Origin: Lewinellaceae bacterium
GTDB lineage: Bacteria > Bacteroidota > Bacteroidia > Chitinophagales > Saprospiraceae
Assembly: GCA_020636405.1 (NCBI GenBank)
Contig: JACJXW010000012.1
Location: forward strand, 28,191-92,190
Length of the DNA stretch: 64,000 nucleotides
Direction of reading: 5' to 3'
Both the position numbers and the translations under genes were made by a program. Below, in pieces: positions 1 to 8,907 of the stretch. Below the pieces are notes generated by a model. The model saw nothing but the letters and a program-made list of their open reading frames with translations, did no database searches and was not told the DNA's origin. Numbering within the stretch: position 1 is the first letter of the stretch; each line of letters opens with the position of its first letter.

Positions 1-686
1 CCGGGGTACACCCCAACGTTGGCTTTCTGAAAGACAGCGGGCTGGAGATAGAGCGGGGCATTCTCGTCAATGAATTCCTGGAAACCAATATACCCCATGT
101 CTATGCCGCCGGCGATTGCGTGCAGCACCGCAACCCCCTGCCCGGCCGACGCCCCATCGAGGCCGTCTGGTATACCGGGCGTATGGCCGGGGAAGTGGCT
201 GCTTACAACATTTGCGGGACCAGTGGAGTTTCCACCGGCACCATTCCACAGGGCGGGCAGCAAGTCGCCTACGACCCGGGCATCTGGTTCAACTCCGCCA
301 AATTTATTGACATCGAGTATCAGGTATACGGTGAAGTTCCCGCCCAACTGCCGGACAGCTATGCCTCCCTGTACTGGGAACATCCGGACGGGCGCAAGAG
401 CATACGCCTGGTTTACAATAAAGGGAAAGGCAACATCCTGGGCTTCAACCTCATGGGCGTGCGCTACCGGCACGAAGTATGCGAAAAATGGATAAAGGAA
501 CAAACTCACATCGAAGTCGTCCTTCAAAACCTGGGCATTGCCAACTTCGACCCGGAATTTTACAGGCAGTACGAAGAGGATCTGATCGCTCTGTACAACC
601 GGCAAAGTGGAAAGAACCTGCAACTGGAAAAAAGGCGAGGGCTGGCCGGCGCCCTGCGCTTTCTCAAAGGCCAACCCAGCACCTGA
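1..686 (+). CDS. FAD-dependent pyridine nucleotide-disulphide oxidoreductase, 5' truncated
   Basis: The reading frame is open from base 3 and has no start inside the window, so only the C-terminal 227 residues are present. The fragment opens with GVHPN. Residues 28-39 then read T-x2-P-x-VYAAGDC, the flavin-contacting motif that follows the NAD(P)H domain in two-dinucleotide-fold flavoproteins. About 110 residues of C-terminal domain follow. Family knowledge: these enzymes move electrons between NAD(P)H and a disulphide, an iron-sulfur protein or a quinone. Which of these applies cannot be read, because the N-terminal half and any redox cysteines lie outside the window. The next gene, a [4Fe-4S] membrane protein, starts 33 bp downstream, so I infer co-transcription and possible electron transfer between the two products. 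Confidence 0.85.
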   Translation, partial: GVHPNVGFLKDSGLEIERGILVNEFLETNIPHVYAAGDCVQHRNPLPGRRPIEAVWYTGRMAGEVAAYNICGTSGVSTGTIPQGGQQVAYDPGIWFNSAKFIDIEYQVYGEVPAQLPDSYASLYWEHPDGRKSIRLVYNKGKGNILGFNLMGVRYRHEVCEKWIKEQTHIEVVLQNLGIANFDPEFYRQYEEDLIALYNRQSGKNLQLEKRRGLAGALRFLKGQPST

Positions 687-719
687 CCTTCCATCATCAA
701 ACCAAAAACCACCAAATCC

Positions 720-2519
720 ATGGACTTCCTACAAAAAGCAGGCCTCGGCCTTTTCATCATAGCGCTGCTTCTGTTCACCGCAACACTCGGCCTGGACAGC
801 TACCGCTTGTCGGAAAAAAGCCTCGCTGATGCCGTCGGCAACCAGTACCATCGGGAGGAGATGACCTCCATAGCCCAAAAAACTGGCATGCTGGAGAAAA
901 CCTACGGCAGCAGCTTTCAGTTTACCAATGCTTTCAAAGGCCTGCTGGAGGCCACGCAAGCTTCTTTGGACCAAAAAGCAAAAGAGGGCCTGCCCGAGGG
1001 AGTCAATAAGTGGGAATACAAAATGGGCAGTTGGCTGTTCAAAGATTATACGTTCAAGGCTACCAGGAAGAGCAGCACCGGGCCGGTATCCGATAATCCC
1101 TTATTGTTCTTTTTCCTTACCGTCGGACTGGGCATACTGGGAGGGCTGCTGTACATCCTGCCAAAATTCTTTGCCCTGCCCGGCATCAAGCACAACCACA
1201 TCTACCACGACGCTATGACGCGCGGGCTACGGTGGGGCTGGCGCGGCCTCTTCCTGGGCGCCGCTGTAGCCGGCCTGCTGCTCTATGGGGTACATTATAT
1301 GAATGATGAGTACTTCTGGCCGGCACTGACGGCACTGATGGCCCTGCTGATTACCACCCTGGTGTTTTTCTACCAGAAGCAGGCGAAAAGGACCCCGCCC
1401 CGTTCGGCTTCCCCAACGGTGACGGGCTGGCTGGGAATGCTTACCGGGGCCTACCTCATCGGGTTTTACATTCTTTTGTACTGGGCGCCACAGCACATCA
1501 CCGGCTGGATCGTAATGGCCGGCCCGATAAGCCGGGCGCTCAACGGAGGAGAAGCCAGCCAGTGGTTCCTCTACGGACTGCTGTATACGCTGGCCATCCT
1601 GGTCATGGGCATTCGCATGCTCACCAAGTACAGGCACAACCGGTATCAGATCGCCCGCACCTTTTCGGTTATGTTCTTCCAGGTGGCCTTTGCCTTCCTC
1701 ATTCCCGAGATACTAGTACGGCTCAACCTGCCCTCCATGGACCTGAAGAACATCTGGCCCCTGAACTACACCTTTTTCTTCGACTGGAACATCAATAAGC
1801 TGATCGACAGCGGCGCCCTCGGCATCTTCATGCTCGTATGGGGCATCGTGCTGGTGATCGTTGCCGTGCCGGTGATCACCTACTTCTTCGGCAAGCGCTG
1901 GTATTGCTCGTGGGTGTGCGGCTGCGGCGGCCTGGCCGAGACGCTGGGCGACCCCTACCGGCAGCTTTCCGACAAGAGCCTGCGCGCCTGGCAGTATGAG
2001 CGCTGGATCATACACGGCGTGCTGGTTTTTGCCGTGGTGATGACGGCAATGACCCTCTACACTTACTTCTCGGGAGAAAAGACGGTGCTGAGCTTCAACA
2101 GCAATACCGTGCGCACCTGGTACGGGTTCATCATCGGCTCGGCCTTTGCCGGCGTGGTGGGCACCGGATTCTACCCCCTGATGGGCAACCGGGTGTGGTG
2201 CCGCTTCGGCTGCCCGCTGGCGGCCTACCTGGGGCTGGTACAGCGCTTCCAATCGCGCTTCCGGATCACCACGAATGGCGGACAGTGCATCTCCTGCGGC
2301 AATTGTTCCACCTACTGCGAAATGGGCATCGATGTGCGCGCTTATGCACAGCGCGGCCAGGATGTCGTGCGGGCTTCCTGCGTGGGCTGCGGCGTGTGTG
2401 CGGCGGTTTGCCCCAGAGGCGTGCTGCGTTTGGAGAACAGCAGTATGGATGTACACGCACGCACGGACGCGGTGCGGGCGATCCATGTGTCGAAGGAGGG
2501 AGTGAAGCTGGCGGATTGA
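720..2519 (+). CDS. Polytopic membrane [4Fe-4S] protein, NapH/NosR C-terminal type
   Basis: This 599-residue protein has a first membrane helix near residues 5-25, a roughly 100-residue extracytoplasmic loop, then many hydrophobic segments. Two membrane-edge motifs, CSWVCGC (C396, C400, C402) and CRFGCP (C494, C498), precede two ferredoxin motifs: C523-x2-C526-x2-C529-x3-C533 and C554-x2-C557-x2-C560-x3-C564, the last followed by P. This arrangement is that of the NapH/NosR/CcoG superfamily, which conducts electrons between quinones or flavins and proteins across the inner membrane. The partner is probably the FAD oxidoreductase just upstream. It is longer than NapH (about 290 residues) because of extra N-terminal helices. 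No reductase subunit is adjacent, so the physiological acceptor is unknown. Confidence 0.8.
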   Translation: MDFLQKAGLGLFIIALLLFTATLGLDSYRLSEKSLADAVGNQYHREEMTSIAQKTGMLEKTYGSSFQFTNAFKGLLEATQASLDQKAKEGLPEGVNKWEYKMGSWLFKDYTFKATRKSSTGPVSDNPLLFFFLTVGLGILGGLLYILPKFFALPGIKHNHIYHDAMTRGLRWGWRGLFLGAAVAGLLLYGVHYMNDEYFWPALTALMALLITTLVFFYQKQAKRTPPRSASPTVTGWLGMLTGAYLIGFYILLYWAPQHITGWIVMAGPISRALNGGEASQWFLYGLLYTLAILVMGIRMLTKYRHNRYQIARTFSVMFFQVAFAFLIPEILVRLNLPSMDLKNIWPLNYTFFFDWNINKLIDSGALGIFMLVWGIVLVIVAVPVITYFFGKRWYCSWVCGCGGLAETLGDPYRQLSDKSLRAWQYERWIIHGVLVFAVVMTAMTLYTYFSGEKTVLSFNSNTVRTWYGFIIGSAFAGVVGTGFYPLMGNRVWCRFGCPLAAYLGLVQRFQSRFRITTNGGQCISCGNCSTYCEMGIDVRAYAQRGQDVVRASCVGCGVCAAVCPRGVLRLENSSMDVHARTDAVRAIHVSKEGVKLAD

Positions 2520-2550
2520 CCCTTCTGAGCCAAAGGCCAGAGGCCCCTGT

Positions 2551-3690
2551 TCATTCCGGCCCCAAAAGAAATTCGAGGTAATTTTCCCGGTTGATGGATT
2601 GGAAACCAGCTCCAGGATAGGCTTCCAGCCAGGTTTTTGGAGCTTTAGCTTCCTTTTTACCCCACTGAAATTCAAAACCATTCAACTGCCCTCCACGCTC
2701 TTCCACATAATCCAGCTCCGCTCCGGTATACGTCCTCCAGAAATAACGGTTGGCATATTGCTTTTGATAAGACATGGTTTTGAGGCGTTCAATGATCAAA
2801 AAGTTTTCCCAGATCTGGCCTGTATCGGGGCGATGGTCCAGCTCATTGAAATTTTCGATCACTGCATTTCGAATACCCAGGTCATAGAAGAATATCTTGT
2901 CCATTTTAACAACTTCCTTCCGAAGGTTTCTGCTGAAACCCGACAGCCGAAACAGTACAAAAGCTTTTTCTAAAAGGTCAATATAGCGAGCCACTGTGTC
3001 TTTGCTCATTTCCAGTTGCCGTCCCAGTTCATTAAGAGAGACTGTCGATCCTATTTGATAAGCTAAAAGGCGAAGCAGGTCGTAAATTGCTTTTGCATTC
3101 CTCAGGTTACCCAGTTCCAGTATGTCTTTGTAAAGGTAAGAACTGCTCAGCTCTTTGAGGTAGATGACCTTGTCGTCCGTGCTGTTGAAGGAAAACACCT
3201 CCGGATACAGGCCAAATATCAGGTATTCGTCCAGGCGCTGGCCCAACTCGAATCGATTATTCCTGAGGGCCAGCTCTGATAAAGAAACCGGGTAAAGGTT
3301 GAAAGTCCAGGTACGCCCAGTCAGTGGTTCTTTCATTATATTAGCCAACTCAAAGGAGGAAGACCCTGTTGCAATGATCTTTAGATCCGGCAACTCATCG
3401 TGCAATATTTTCAGGTTAATTCCAATATCCTCAATACGCTGAGCCTCATCTATGAACAGTAGTTCATAACCACTCACCAGTCGCTTAAGTTTTCCAAAGT
3501 CCCGGCTGGATAGCACCTCTGAATATTCCCTGCGGTCCGCGTTTACCGATAGGGTTTTATAAGGAGCTTTTTTTATTACCTCCCGGATCAATGTAGTTTT
3601 TCCAACTTGCCTGCTGCCATAGAGAATAATTATCTTATTGGATGAATTTAAACGTCCTAGTATTTGTTCTTCGATTAATCTGGCTATCAT
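2551..3690 (-). CDS. AAA-family ATPase with DUF4143 domain
   Basis: The 379-residue protein has a Walker A motif at residues 25-33 (GSRQVGKTT), a Walker B motif ending in D81-E82 (LLFIDEAQ) and a sensor-like ATGSSSFEL at 107-115. The C-terminal half is a winged-helix and nuclease-like DUF4143 region. Proteins of this shape are very common in Bacteroidota, often as multiple horizontally shuffled copies. Their role is not established; a toxin-antitoxin-like or DNA-associated role has been suggested from distribution. The base composition looks more AT-rich than its neighbours, in keeping with a mobile, self-contained gene. It converges on the [4Fe-4S] membrane gene and diverges from the carboxypeptidase gene. 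Confidence 0.85.
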   Translation of the reverse strand: MIARLIEEQILGRLNSSNKIIILYGSRQVGKTTLIREVIKKAPYKTLSVNADRREYSEVLSSRDFGKLKRLVSGYELLFIDEAQRIEDIGINLKILHDELPDLKIIATGSSSFELANIMKEPLTGRTWTFNLYPVSLSELALRNNRFELGQRLDEYLIFGLYPEVFSFNSTDDKVIYLKELSSSYLYKDILELGNLRNAKAIYDLLRLLAYQIGSTVSLNELGRQLEMSKDTVARYIDLLEKAFVLFRLSGFSRNLRKEVVKMDKIFFYDLGIRNAVIENFNELDHRPDTGQIWENFLIIERLKTMSYQKQYANRYFWRTYTGAELDYVEERGGQLNGFEFQWGKKEAKAPKTWLEAYPGAGFQSINRENYLEFLLGPE

Positions 3691-3700
3691 AATGGCTAAA

Positions 3701-3742
3701 TTTGCGTTAAATTAGCTAATTAACTTTAAAAGTTTGCGTTAA
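3701..3742. repeat. Direct repeat in divergent promoter region
   Basis: The 10-mer TTTGCGTTAA occurs at 3701-3710 and again at 3733-3742. The 32-bp offset is about three helical turns. Between the copies is the palindrome TTAGCTAA. The pair sits 11-52 bp upstream of the AAA ATPase start and 74 bp before the carboxypeptidase start, so it may be an operator for either gene. No regulator can be named. Confidence 0.4.
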
Positions 3743-3815
3743 TTCAGAATATTAATCATCAAGATTCCCTTATCTGCTTATTTTACATCCGAATCCTTTT
3801 TCAAACATCAGCACC

Positions 3816-6464
3816 ATGAGGCCAATGCTACGATTTCCAGTTCTACTCCTCTTTATTTTACGCTGCATCCACTCTGTTCCTGCCCAGATCAACCTGGTGG
3901 AGCCCCATTTCGCCTTCGAGAGCGGCCTGGAATACGATGCCGCCATCCCTTCCCCGGAAACCTTCCTGGGCTATCAGTTAGGGGAAGATTTTACCCTTTA
4001 CGCCCACGTAGAAGCCTACCTGAAAAAGCTGGCGGAATCCTCCAACCGGGTCTCTATCGATACTTACGGGGAGACCTACGAAGGGCGTAAACTGTACCGC
4101 CTGGCCATAACCTCCGCCGACAACCAGGGCCGGCTGGAAGAACTGCGGCAACAGAACCTGCGCCTCTCCGATCCGGCGGCCCTGGGCCGGGAGGAAGCCG
4201 AGCAACTGATCCCAGAGCTACCGGTATTCATCTCTTTTAGTTACAACATTCACGGCAATGAGGCCTCTTCCACCGAAGCGGCCATGCAGGTGGCCTACCG
4301 CCTGGCGGCCGCCACTGATGAGGCTACCGAGGAATTGCTCGGCAAAAGTATGGTCATCCTGTATCCCTGCATCAACCCGGACGGCCGCGACCGATATGTA
4401 TACTGGTACAAAGGCATGCGCCGAAGCGTCATCGGCAAAGAGCCGCGCGACCTGGAGCACTATGCGCCCTGGCCCAACGGACGTACCAATCACTACTGGT
4501 TCGATGTCAACCGCGACTGGGTGTGGGGCGTGCACCCCGAATCGAGGGGCCTCACCCGGGAGTACCAGCGCTGGATGCCCCATCTGCACACCGACTACCA
4601 CGAAATGGGCTACAATAACAACTACTTCACCATGCCCGGTACCACCCCGCGGAACAAATTATTGCCCGACGCATACGAGCCGCTCACCGATACCATCGGC
4701 AGAGCCAACGCCTCGGCGTTCGACCAGAATAAGATCTCCTATTTCACCCGCGAAGGCTACGACTTTTTCTATCCCGGTTATGGCTCCAGTTACCCCAGCG
4801 TGATGGGTGCAGTGGGCATGCTCACCGAGCAGGGCGGCATTGCCGGCGGAGTGGCTATTGAAACGGACGACAAATACGTGCTTACCTTCCGCCAGCGCAT
4901 CTTCGACCATTACATCACCTCTATGGCAACCATCCGCAAGGCCGTGGAGAGGAAGGAGCAATTCATCCGTTACAGCTACGAGGCCCACCAGCCGGAAAGA
5001 AGCAAGAGCAGTACCAAAGCCTATATTCTGAAGAACAATGACAACCTCTACCTGCCGGAAGTGCTGCGCATACTGCTCCACCATGGCGTGCGCGTCGGGC
5101 AGGCGGAGGAAGGGTTTACCGTTTCCGCTTCCGATTACCGCCAGGGGAAGGCCGAAGTCAGAACCTTCGAAAAGGGCGACTATATCATTTCCGCCAACCA
5201 GCCCCGCCACCTGCTGATCCATTCTATCCTCGCCCGCAACCTGGCCATCGAAGACAGTGTGATGTACGATATGGCCACCTGGGCGGCCCCGCTGGCCTAC
5301 AACCTGGAGGCCTACGCCACCGAACAGGCTCCGAGGGTAAAAACCACATCGGTAGAAGTGGCCGGGAAAGCAGAAGGCGCCCTGGTCAACGGCGGCGCAC
5401 AGTATGCCTACGCTATAGAATGGAAACAACGCTATGCGCCAAAGGCTTTGGCCAAGCTCTGGGAAAAGGGCTACCGCGTGCGCTCCGTCCGCAAAAAGTT
5501 CACCAACGGGGATCACGTTTTCGGCCCCGGCTCGCTGGTCGTCCTCCTGGGTAGAAACCGGGAAAAACTGGCCTCCATTGCGGAAGATATGCGAACCATA
5601 GCCCAAAGCTGCAGCGTCACAATCATCGGGCTGGATTCCGGCCGCAGCCGGGAAGGGGTCGACCTGGCCTCGCGCGACAGCCGCCCGCTCGATCAGCCCA
5701 AGGTAGCCCTCATGGTAGAAGAGCCTTTTTCTTCCTACACCACCGGGCAGATCTACTTCCTTTTCGACCAGGAGACAGAGCTGCCGGTGGAAAGGGTCAG
5801 AACGTCTATCCTGCAACAGACTGCTCTGCCTAAATTCGGCAGCCGCTATGGCTATGCAGACCTGAATGACTACGATGTGCTCATTCTGGCGGATGGCGGC
5901 AAACACCTGGAAAAACTCTTCACTCCGGAATACCAAAAAATGCTGAAAGAATGGCTGGAAGCCGGCGGTACGCTGATCGCGACGGAGTCGGCAGCCGAGT
6001 TTTTCACCAAGGAAAAATCGAAGATCGTAGAGGTGGAACTGGTGGAGGCCCCCAAAGATACGACCAAAGCAGGGGCTTTCGTCCGTTATGAAGACCGGGA
6101 AGACTATCAGGGCAAGCAGAACATTCCCGGCTCAGCCCTCCTGGCGCATATCGATAACTCCAATCCCCTGGCTTTCGGACTGGAAAGCCAGCTGTATACC
6201 ATAAAATTTGGGAAAAGCGCCCTGAAAGCCAACCCGAAACTGGAAACGGTAGGGTCTTACTCCTCCGACACCAAACAGCTGCTCACTGCCGGCTACGCTT
6301 CAGAGGCCAACCTGAAACTGCTCTCCGGCAATGTATTCGCCGCGGTGCAGCCGGTAGAGAAAGGCAGGATCGTCTACCTATTGGATAATACTCAGTTCCG
6401 CATGTTCTGGCGAGGCCCCAGCCGGATGATGCAGAACGCCGTGATGCTGATGCCCGGCATGTGA
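3816..6464 (+). CDS. Secreted M14-family zinc carboxypeptidase
   Basis: The 882-residue product starts with a signal peptide ending near ...SVPAQ (residues 1-23). The zinc-ligand motif H146-G-N-E149 of M14 metallocarboxypeptidases is followed by DYHEMG (H262), which fits the third zinc ligand. A later LTEQGG segment is a candidate for the catalytic glutamate. The region after about residue 400 is an extension well beyond the roughly 300-residue catalytic domain. In Bacteroidota relatives this part often resembles a class I glutamine-amidotransferase fold; I cannot confirm that here. Expected role: peptide trimming in the periplasm or outside the cell. CutC follows after 13 bp, so the two may share a transcript although their functions appear unrelated. 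Confidence 0.88.
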   Translation: MRPMLRFPVLLLFILRCIHSVPAQINLVEPHFAFESGLEYDAAIPSPETFLGYQLGEDFTLYAHVEAYLKKLAESSNRVSIDTYGETYEGRKLYRLAITSADNQGRLEELRQQNLRLSDPAALGREEAEQLIPELPVFISFSYNIHGNEASSTEAAMQVAYRLAAATDEATEELLGKSMVILYPCINPDGRDRYVYWYKGMRRSVIGKEPRDLEHYAPWPNGRTNHYWFDVNRDWVWGVHPESRGLTREYQRWMPHLHTDYHEMGYNNNYFTMPGTTPRNKLLPDAYEPLTDTIGRANASAFDQNKISYFTREGYDFFYPGYGSSYPSVMGAVGMLTEQGGIAGGVAIETDDKYVLTFRQRIFDHYITSMATIRKAVERKEQFIRYSYEAHQPERSKSSTKAYILKNNDNLYLPEVLRILLHHGVRVGQAEEGFTVSASDYRQGKAEVRTFEKGDYIISANQPRHLLIHSILARNLAIEDSVMYDMATWAAPLAYNLEAYATEQAPRVKTTSVEVAGKAEGALVNGGAQYAYAIEWKQRYAPKALAKLWEKGYRVRSVRKKFTNGDHVFGPGSLVVLLGRNREKLASIAEDMRTIAQSCSVTIIGLDSGRSREGVDLASRDSRPLDQPKVALMVEEPFSSYTTGQIYFLFDQETELPVERVRTSILQQTALPKFGSRYGYADLNDYDVLILADGGKHLEKLFTPEYQKMLKEWLEAGGTLIATESAAEFFTKEKSKIVEVELVEAPKDTTKAGAFVRYEDREDYQGKQNIPGSALLAHIDNSNPLAFGLESQLYTIKFGKSALKANPKLETVGSYSSDTKQLLTAGYASEANLKLLSGNVFAAVQPVEKGRIVYLLDNTQFRMFWRGPSRMMQNAVMLMPGM

Positions 6465-6477
6465 ACCTCTTTTTTAA

Positions 6478-7239
6478 ATGAAAAACAAAAATCCGATGTC
6501 CTACACGCTTGAGATCTGCTGCGACTCCGTCGCTTCCGCTATTGCTGCCGCCCGGGGCGGAGCCAACCGAATAGAACTGTGTGAAAACCTGGCACAGGGA
6601 GGGGTTACGCCCAGCGCCGCCAAGATCAAACTGGCCAAAGCCCGGCTCAGCATCCCCGTGTTCGTTCTGATCCGGCCCCGCAAAGCGGATTTTCTATACA
6701 CCGATTTGGAGTTTGAGATCATGCTGGAAGACATTCGCCAGGCAAAGGCCCTGGGCGCCGACGGCATCGTCTCCGGCGCTCTGAATGCGGATGGAACGGT
6801 CGATGAAGCCCGCACCCGGGAAATGGTAGAGGCGGCCGGGCCTCTACCGTTTACTTTCCATCGCGCCTTCGACATGTGCCGGGATGCACTGGCGGCCATC
6901 GATATACTGGCTGGCCTGGGCGTGAACCGCATCCTGACCTCCGGGCAGCAACCTACCGCCCTGGAGGGAAAAACCAACCTCGAACGCTTCGCCCAATACG
7001 CGGGGCGCCGGATCAGCATCATGGCCTGCGGCGAGCTACTGCCGGACAATATCGGGGCCCTCCTGGATATCGATGGCCTGACAGAGTTTCACTCTGCCGC
7101 CCGCATGGAAGTGCAAAGCCAGATGTCGTATACCGGAGAAGTGAACATGGGGGATGAAGCCGTTCAGGATGAATTCCGATGGCAGGAGGTGGACGAAGGC
7201 CTGGTCCGGGGGATGAGACACGTATTGAACACTCGTTAG
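6478..7239 (+). CDS. cutC: Copper homeostasis protein CutC
   Basis: This 253-residue protein spans a TIM barrel. Recognisable family motifs are LEICCDS at the N-terminus, GANRIELCENLAQGG, IRPR, FHRAFDM and ILTSGQ. CutC was linked to copper tolerance in E. coli; a direct copper-binding role is still debated. The second methionine, at 6496 (MSYTLEICCDS), matches the usual CutC N-terminus and may be the true start, because the first six residues are not conserved in type. It sits 13 bp downstream of the M14 peptidase. No other copper genes are nearby. Confidence 0.92.
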   Translation: MKNKNPMSYTLEICCDSVASAIAAARGGANRIELCENLAQGGVTPSAAKIKLAKARLSIPVFVLIRPRKADFLYTDLEFEIMLEDIRQAKALGADGIVSGALNADGTVDEARTREMVEAAGPLPFTFHRAFDMCRDALAAIDILAGLGVNRILTSGQQPTALEGKTNLERFAQYAGRRISIMACGELLPDNIGALLDIDGLTEFHSAARMEVQSQMSYTGEVNMGDEAVQDEFRWQEVDEGLVRGMRHVLNTR

Positions 7240-7563
7240 ATGTGGAAAGCTTCGCACGTTTATGTGCCTGGACACAAATACGGAAACACGTGGAAATGCG
7301 TAGAAATACAGAAGAAATGTCTGCTGTGTTTAGCTTAGGTTCGGACTACATTTCCTCCTTTCAATGCATCTCTACACATTTTAGTCCAGTTACATATCCA
7401 GCCTGAAATCCGTGTGTTCCGCCTAATTCGCGCCAGCCCGGCGTTCCTTTGAAACTTAATAACCTATCAAAAAGGGGCGATTGCAAGTTAGCCGACAAAG
7501 TACTACCTTGTATAGGTGAGTCCTGACACTTTGGGAATTCATCATTAATAAAAATACCCGACA
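7240..7563. other. Gene-free stretch between cutC and the permease pair
   Basis: These 324 bp hold no convincing gene. The left part carries a long imperfect inverted repeat, listed separately. Nearer the permease gene, ATTG at 7480-7483 and TACCTTGT from 7504, 20 bp apart, loosely resemble a Bacteroidota promoter (one mismatch in the -7 element), about 50 bp before the ATG at 7564. Confidence 0.45.
7292..7381. repeat. Imperfect inverted repeat, possible decayed element
   Basis: The left arm at about 7292-7320 contains AAATGCGTAGAAATACA and GAAGAAATGT. The right arm at 7348-7381, read on the minus strand, contains AAATGTGTAGAGATGCA and GGAGGAAATGT. The first blocks differ at three of 17 positions and the right arm has a few extra bases. 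The loop is 27 bp. There is no transposase or flanking duplication that I can see. Confidence 0.5.
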
Positions 7564-8814
7564 ATGTTCGACCGCGATAAATGGCAGGAAATACTCATCA
7601 CCATCCGCCAGAATAAATGGCGTACGCTGGCCACCGCTTTTGGTGTCTTCTGGGGTATTCTCATGCTGGTGCTTCTGCTGGGCGCCGGCCAGGGTATGCA
7701 GAACGGCGTAGTAAGCAGTATGATCCTCGACGCCACCAACAGCATCTGGTTCTTCACCAGCCGCACCTCCTTACCCTACAAAGGATTGCCTCCCGGCAGA
7801 ATGATCGAGTTCACCGAAGAAGACCTTCAATACATTGAGAACAATGTAAAAGGGGTAGAATACATCGCCCCAGAAAATTGGCTGATGGGCAACTTCAACA
7901 TCGTCCGGGGCGCCAAATCTTCTCCTTTTATGGTATTGGGCGCCGGTAAAGATTATTTTAAGATCAAGATCTACCAGGAATACCTGGCCGGGCGCAAGCT
8001 CAACTTCAACGACAACCTGGAGGCGCGCAAAGTCTGCGTGGTCGGCGACCGGGTGGCCGATGTACTCTTCGAGCCAGGGGAGAGCCCGATCGGAAAGGAG
8101 ATCCTCATCAAAGGCAGTGTCTTCACGATCGTCGGCCTGTTTCACGATGAAGGCTGGGGCGGACAGTTCTCCGAACGGATCTATATTCCTTTCAGCACCT
8201 TCCAGCGCACCTACAACCCCGAGCGCAGCGTACGGCTTTTTGCCGTTACTACCCAAGGCGGCTACTCCGGCAAGGACCTGGAAAACCGCATTCTTACGAT
8301 ACTCAAGCAACGCCACATTGTTCATCCGGATGACAACCAGGCTTTCTGGTCTCACAATCAGGAAGAGAACTTCCGCTCGGTGATGAACCTGTTCAAGGGG
8401 ATCAAGACCTTTGTCTGGCTCGTAGGCCTGGGCACACTGATCGCCGGTATCGTCGGGGTGAGCAACATCATGATGATCGTGGTAAAAGACCGCACCCGGG
8501 AGATCGGCATCCGGAAGGCCGTCGGCGCTTCCCCCTGGTCGATCGTCAGTATGATCATTCAGGAATCGATCCTTATTACCGGAGTAGCCGGTTACCTGGG
8601 TATCGTAGCGGGCGTCGGCCTGTTGTACGGGCTGAACCGAATCATGGCACTGGCCAATGCCGACATAGAATACTTCAACAACCCCAGTGTCAACCTGCAG
8701 GTGATCTTTGCCGCCTTGGTGGTCCTGATCGTCTCCGGCGCCCTGGCAGGCCTGATCCCCGCAAGGCGGGCGGCACTGATCCCGCCCGTGGAGGCGCTGA
8801 GAGATGGCGTGTAA
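7564..8814 (+). CDS. ABC transporter permease, MacB/FtsX type
   Basis: The 416-residue protein has one N-terminal membrane helix (about residues 17-40), a periplasmic MacB-PCD region of about 230 residues, and three helices in a C-terminal FtsX domain (from about 270). The conserved cytoplasmic loop TREIGIRKAVGASPWSI lies between helices two and three. Such permeases work with a cytoplasmic ATPase in lipoprotein release, macrolide or peptide efflux, or signalling at the envelope. The next gene is a close paralogue. No ATP-binding subunit is encoded beside them, so the pair probably forms a heterodimer that uses an ATPase encoded elsewhere. Confidence 0.9.
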   Translation: MFDRDKWQEILITIRQNKWRTLATAFGVFWGILMLVLLLGAGQGMQNGVVSSMILDATNSIWFFTSRTSLPYKGLPPGRMIEFTEEDLQYIENNVKGVEYIAPENWLMGNFNIVRGAKSSPFMVLGAGKDYFKIKIYQEYLAGRKLNFNDNLEARKVCVVGDRVADVLFEPGESPIGKEILIKGSVFTIVGLFHDEGWGGQFSERIYIPFSTFQRTYNPERSVRLFAVTTQGGYSGKDLENRILTILKQRHIVHPDDNQAFWSHNQEENFRSVMNLFKGIKTFVWLVGLGTLIAGIVGVSNIMMIVVKDRTREIGIRKAVGASPWSIVSMIIQESILITGVAGYLGIVAGVGLLYGLNRIMALANADIEYFNNPSVNLQVIFAALVVLIVSGALAGLIPARRAALIPPVEALRDGV

Positions 8815-8907
8815 GGCCATACTAGTGGGTACTTTCCGGATGGGGCAAATGTGTTCGGGTACACAAGTCTGAAAACATCGCGCATCAAAAAATATAAATC
8901 CACCCCT

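Noticed and set aside
1713..2681. 322-codon antisense frame across the [4Fe-4S] membrane gene end
   Set aside because: The histidine- and alanine-rich translation mirrors the cysteine and membrane codons of the real gene.
4659..5936. 425-codon open frame antisense to the M14 peptidase gene
   Set aside because: It lies wholly within a gene with clear catalytic motifs; its translation shows no recognisable domain and has the composition of a codon shadow in GC-rich DNA.
7240..7563. tRNA or small RNA gene in the cutC-permease gap
   Set aside because: No cloverleaf, CCA end or T-loop consensus could be found; the only structure is the imperfect inverted repeat.
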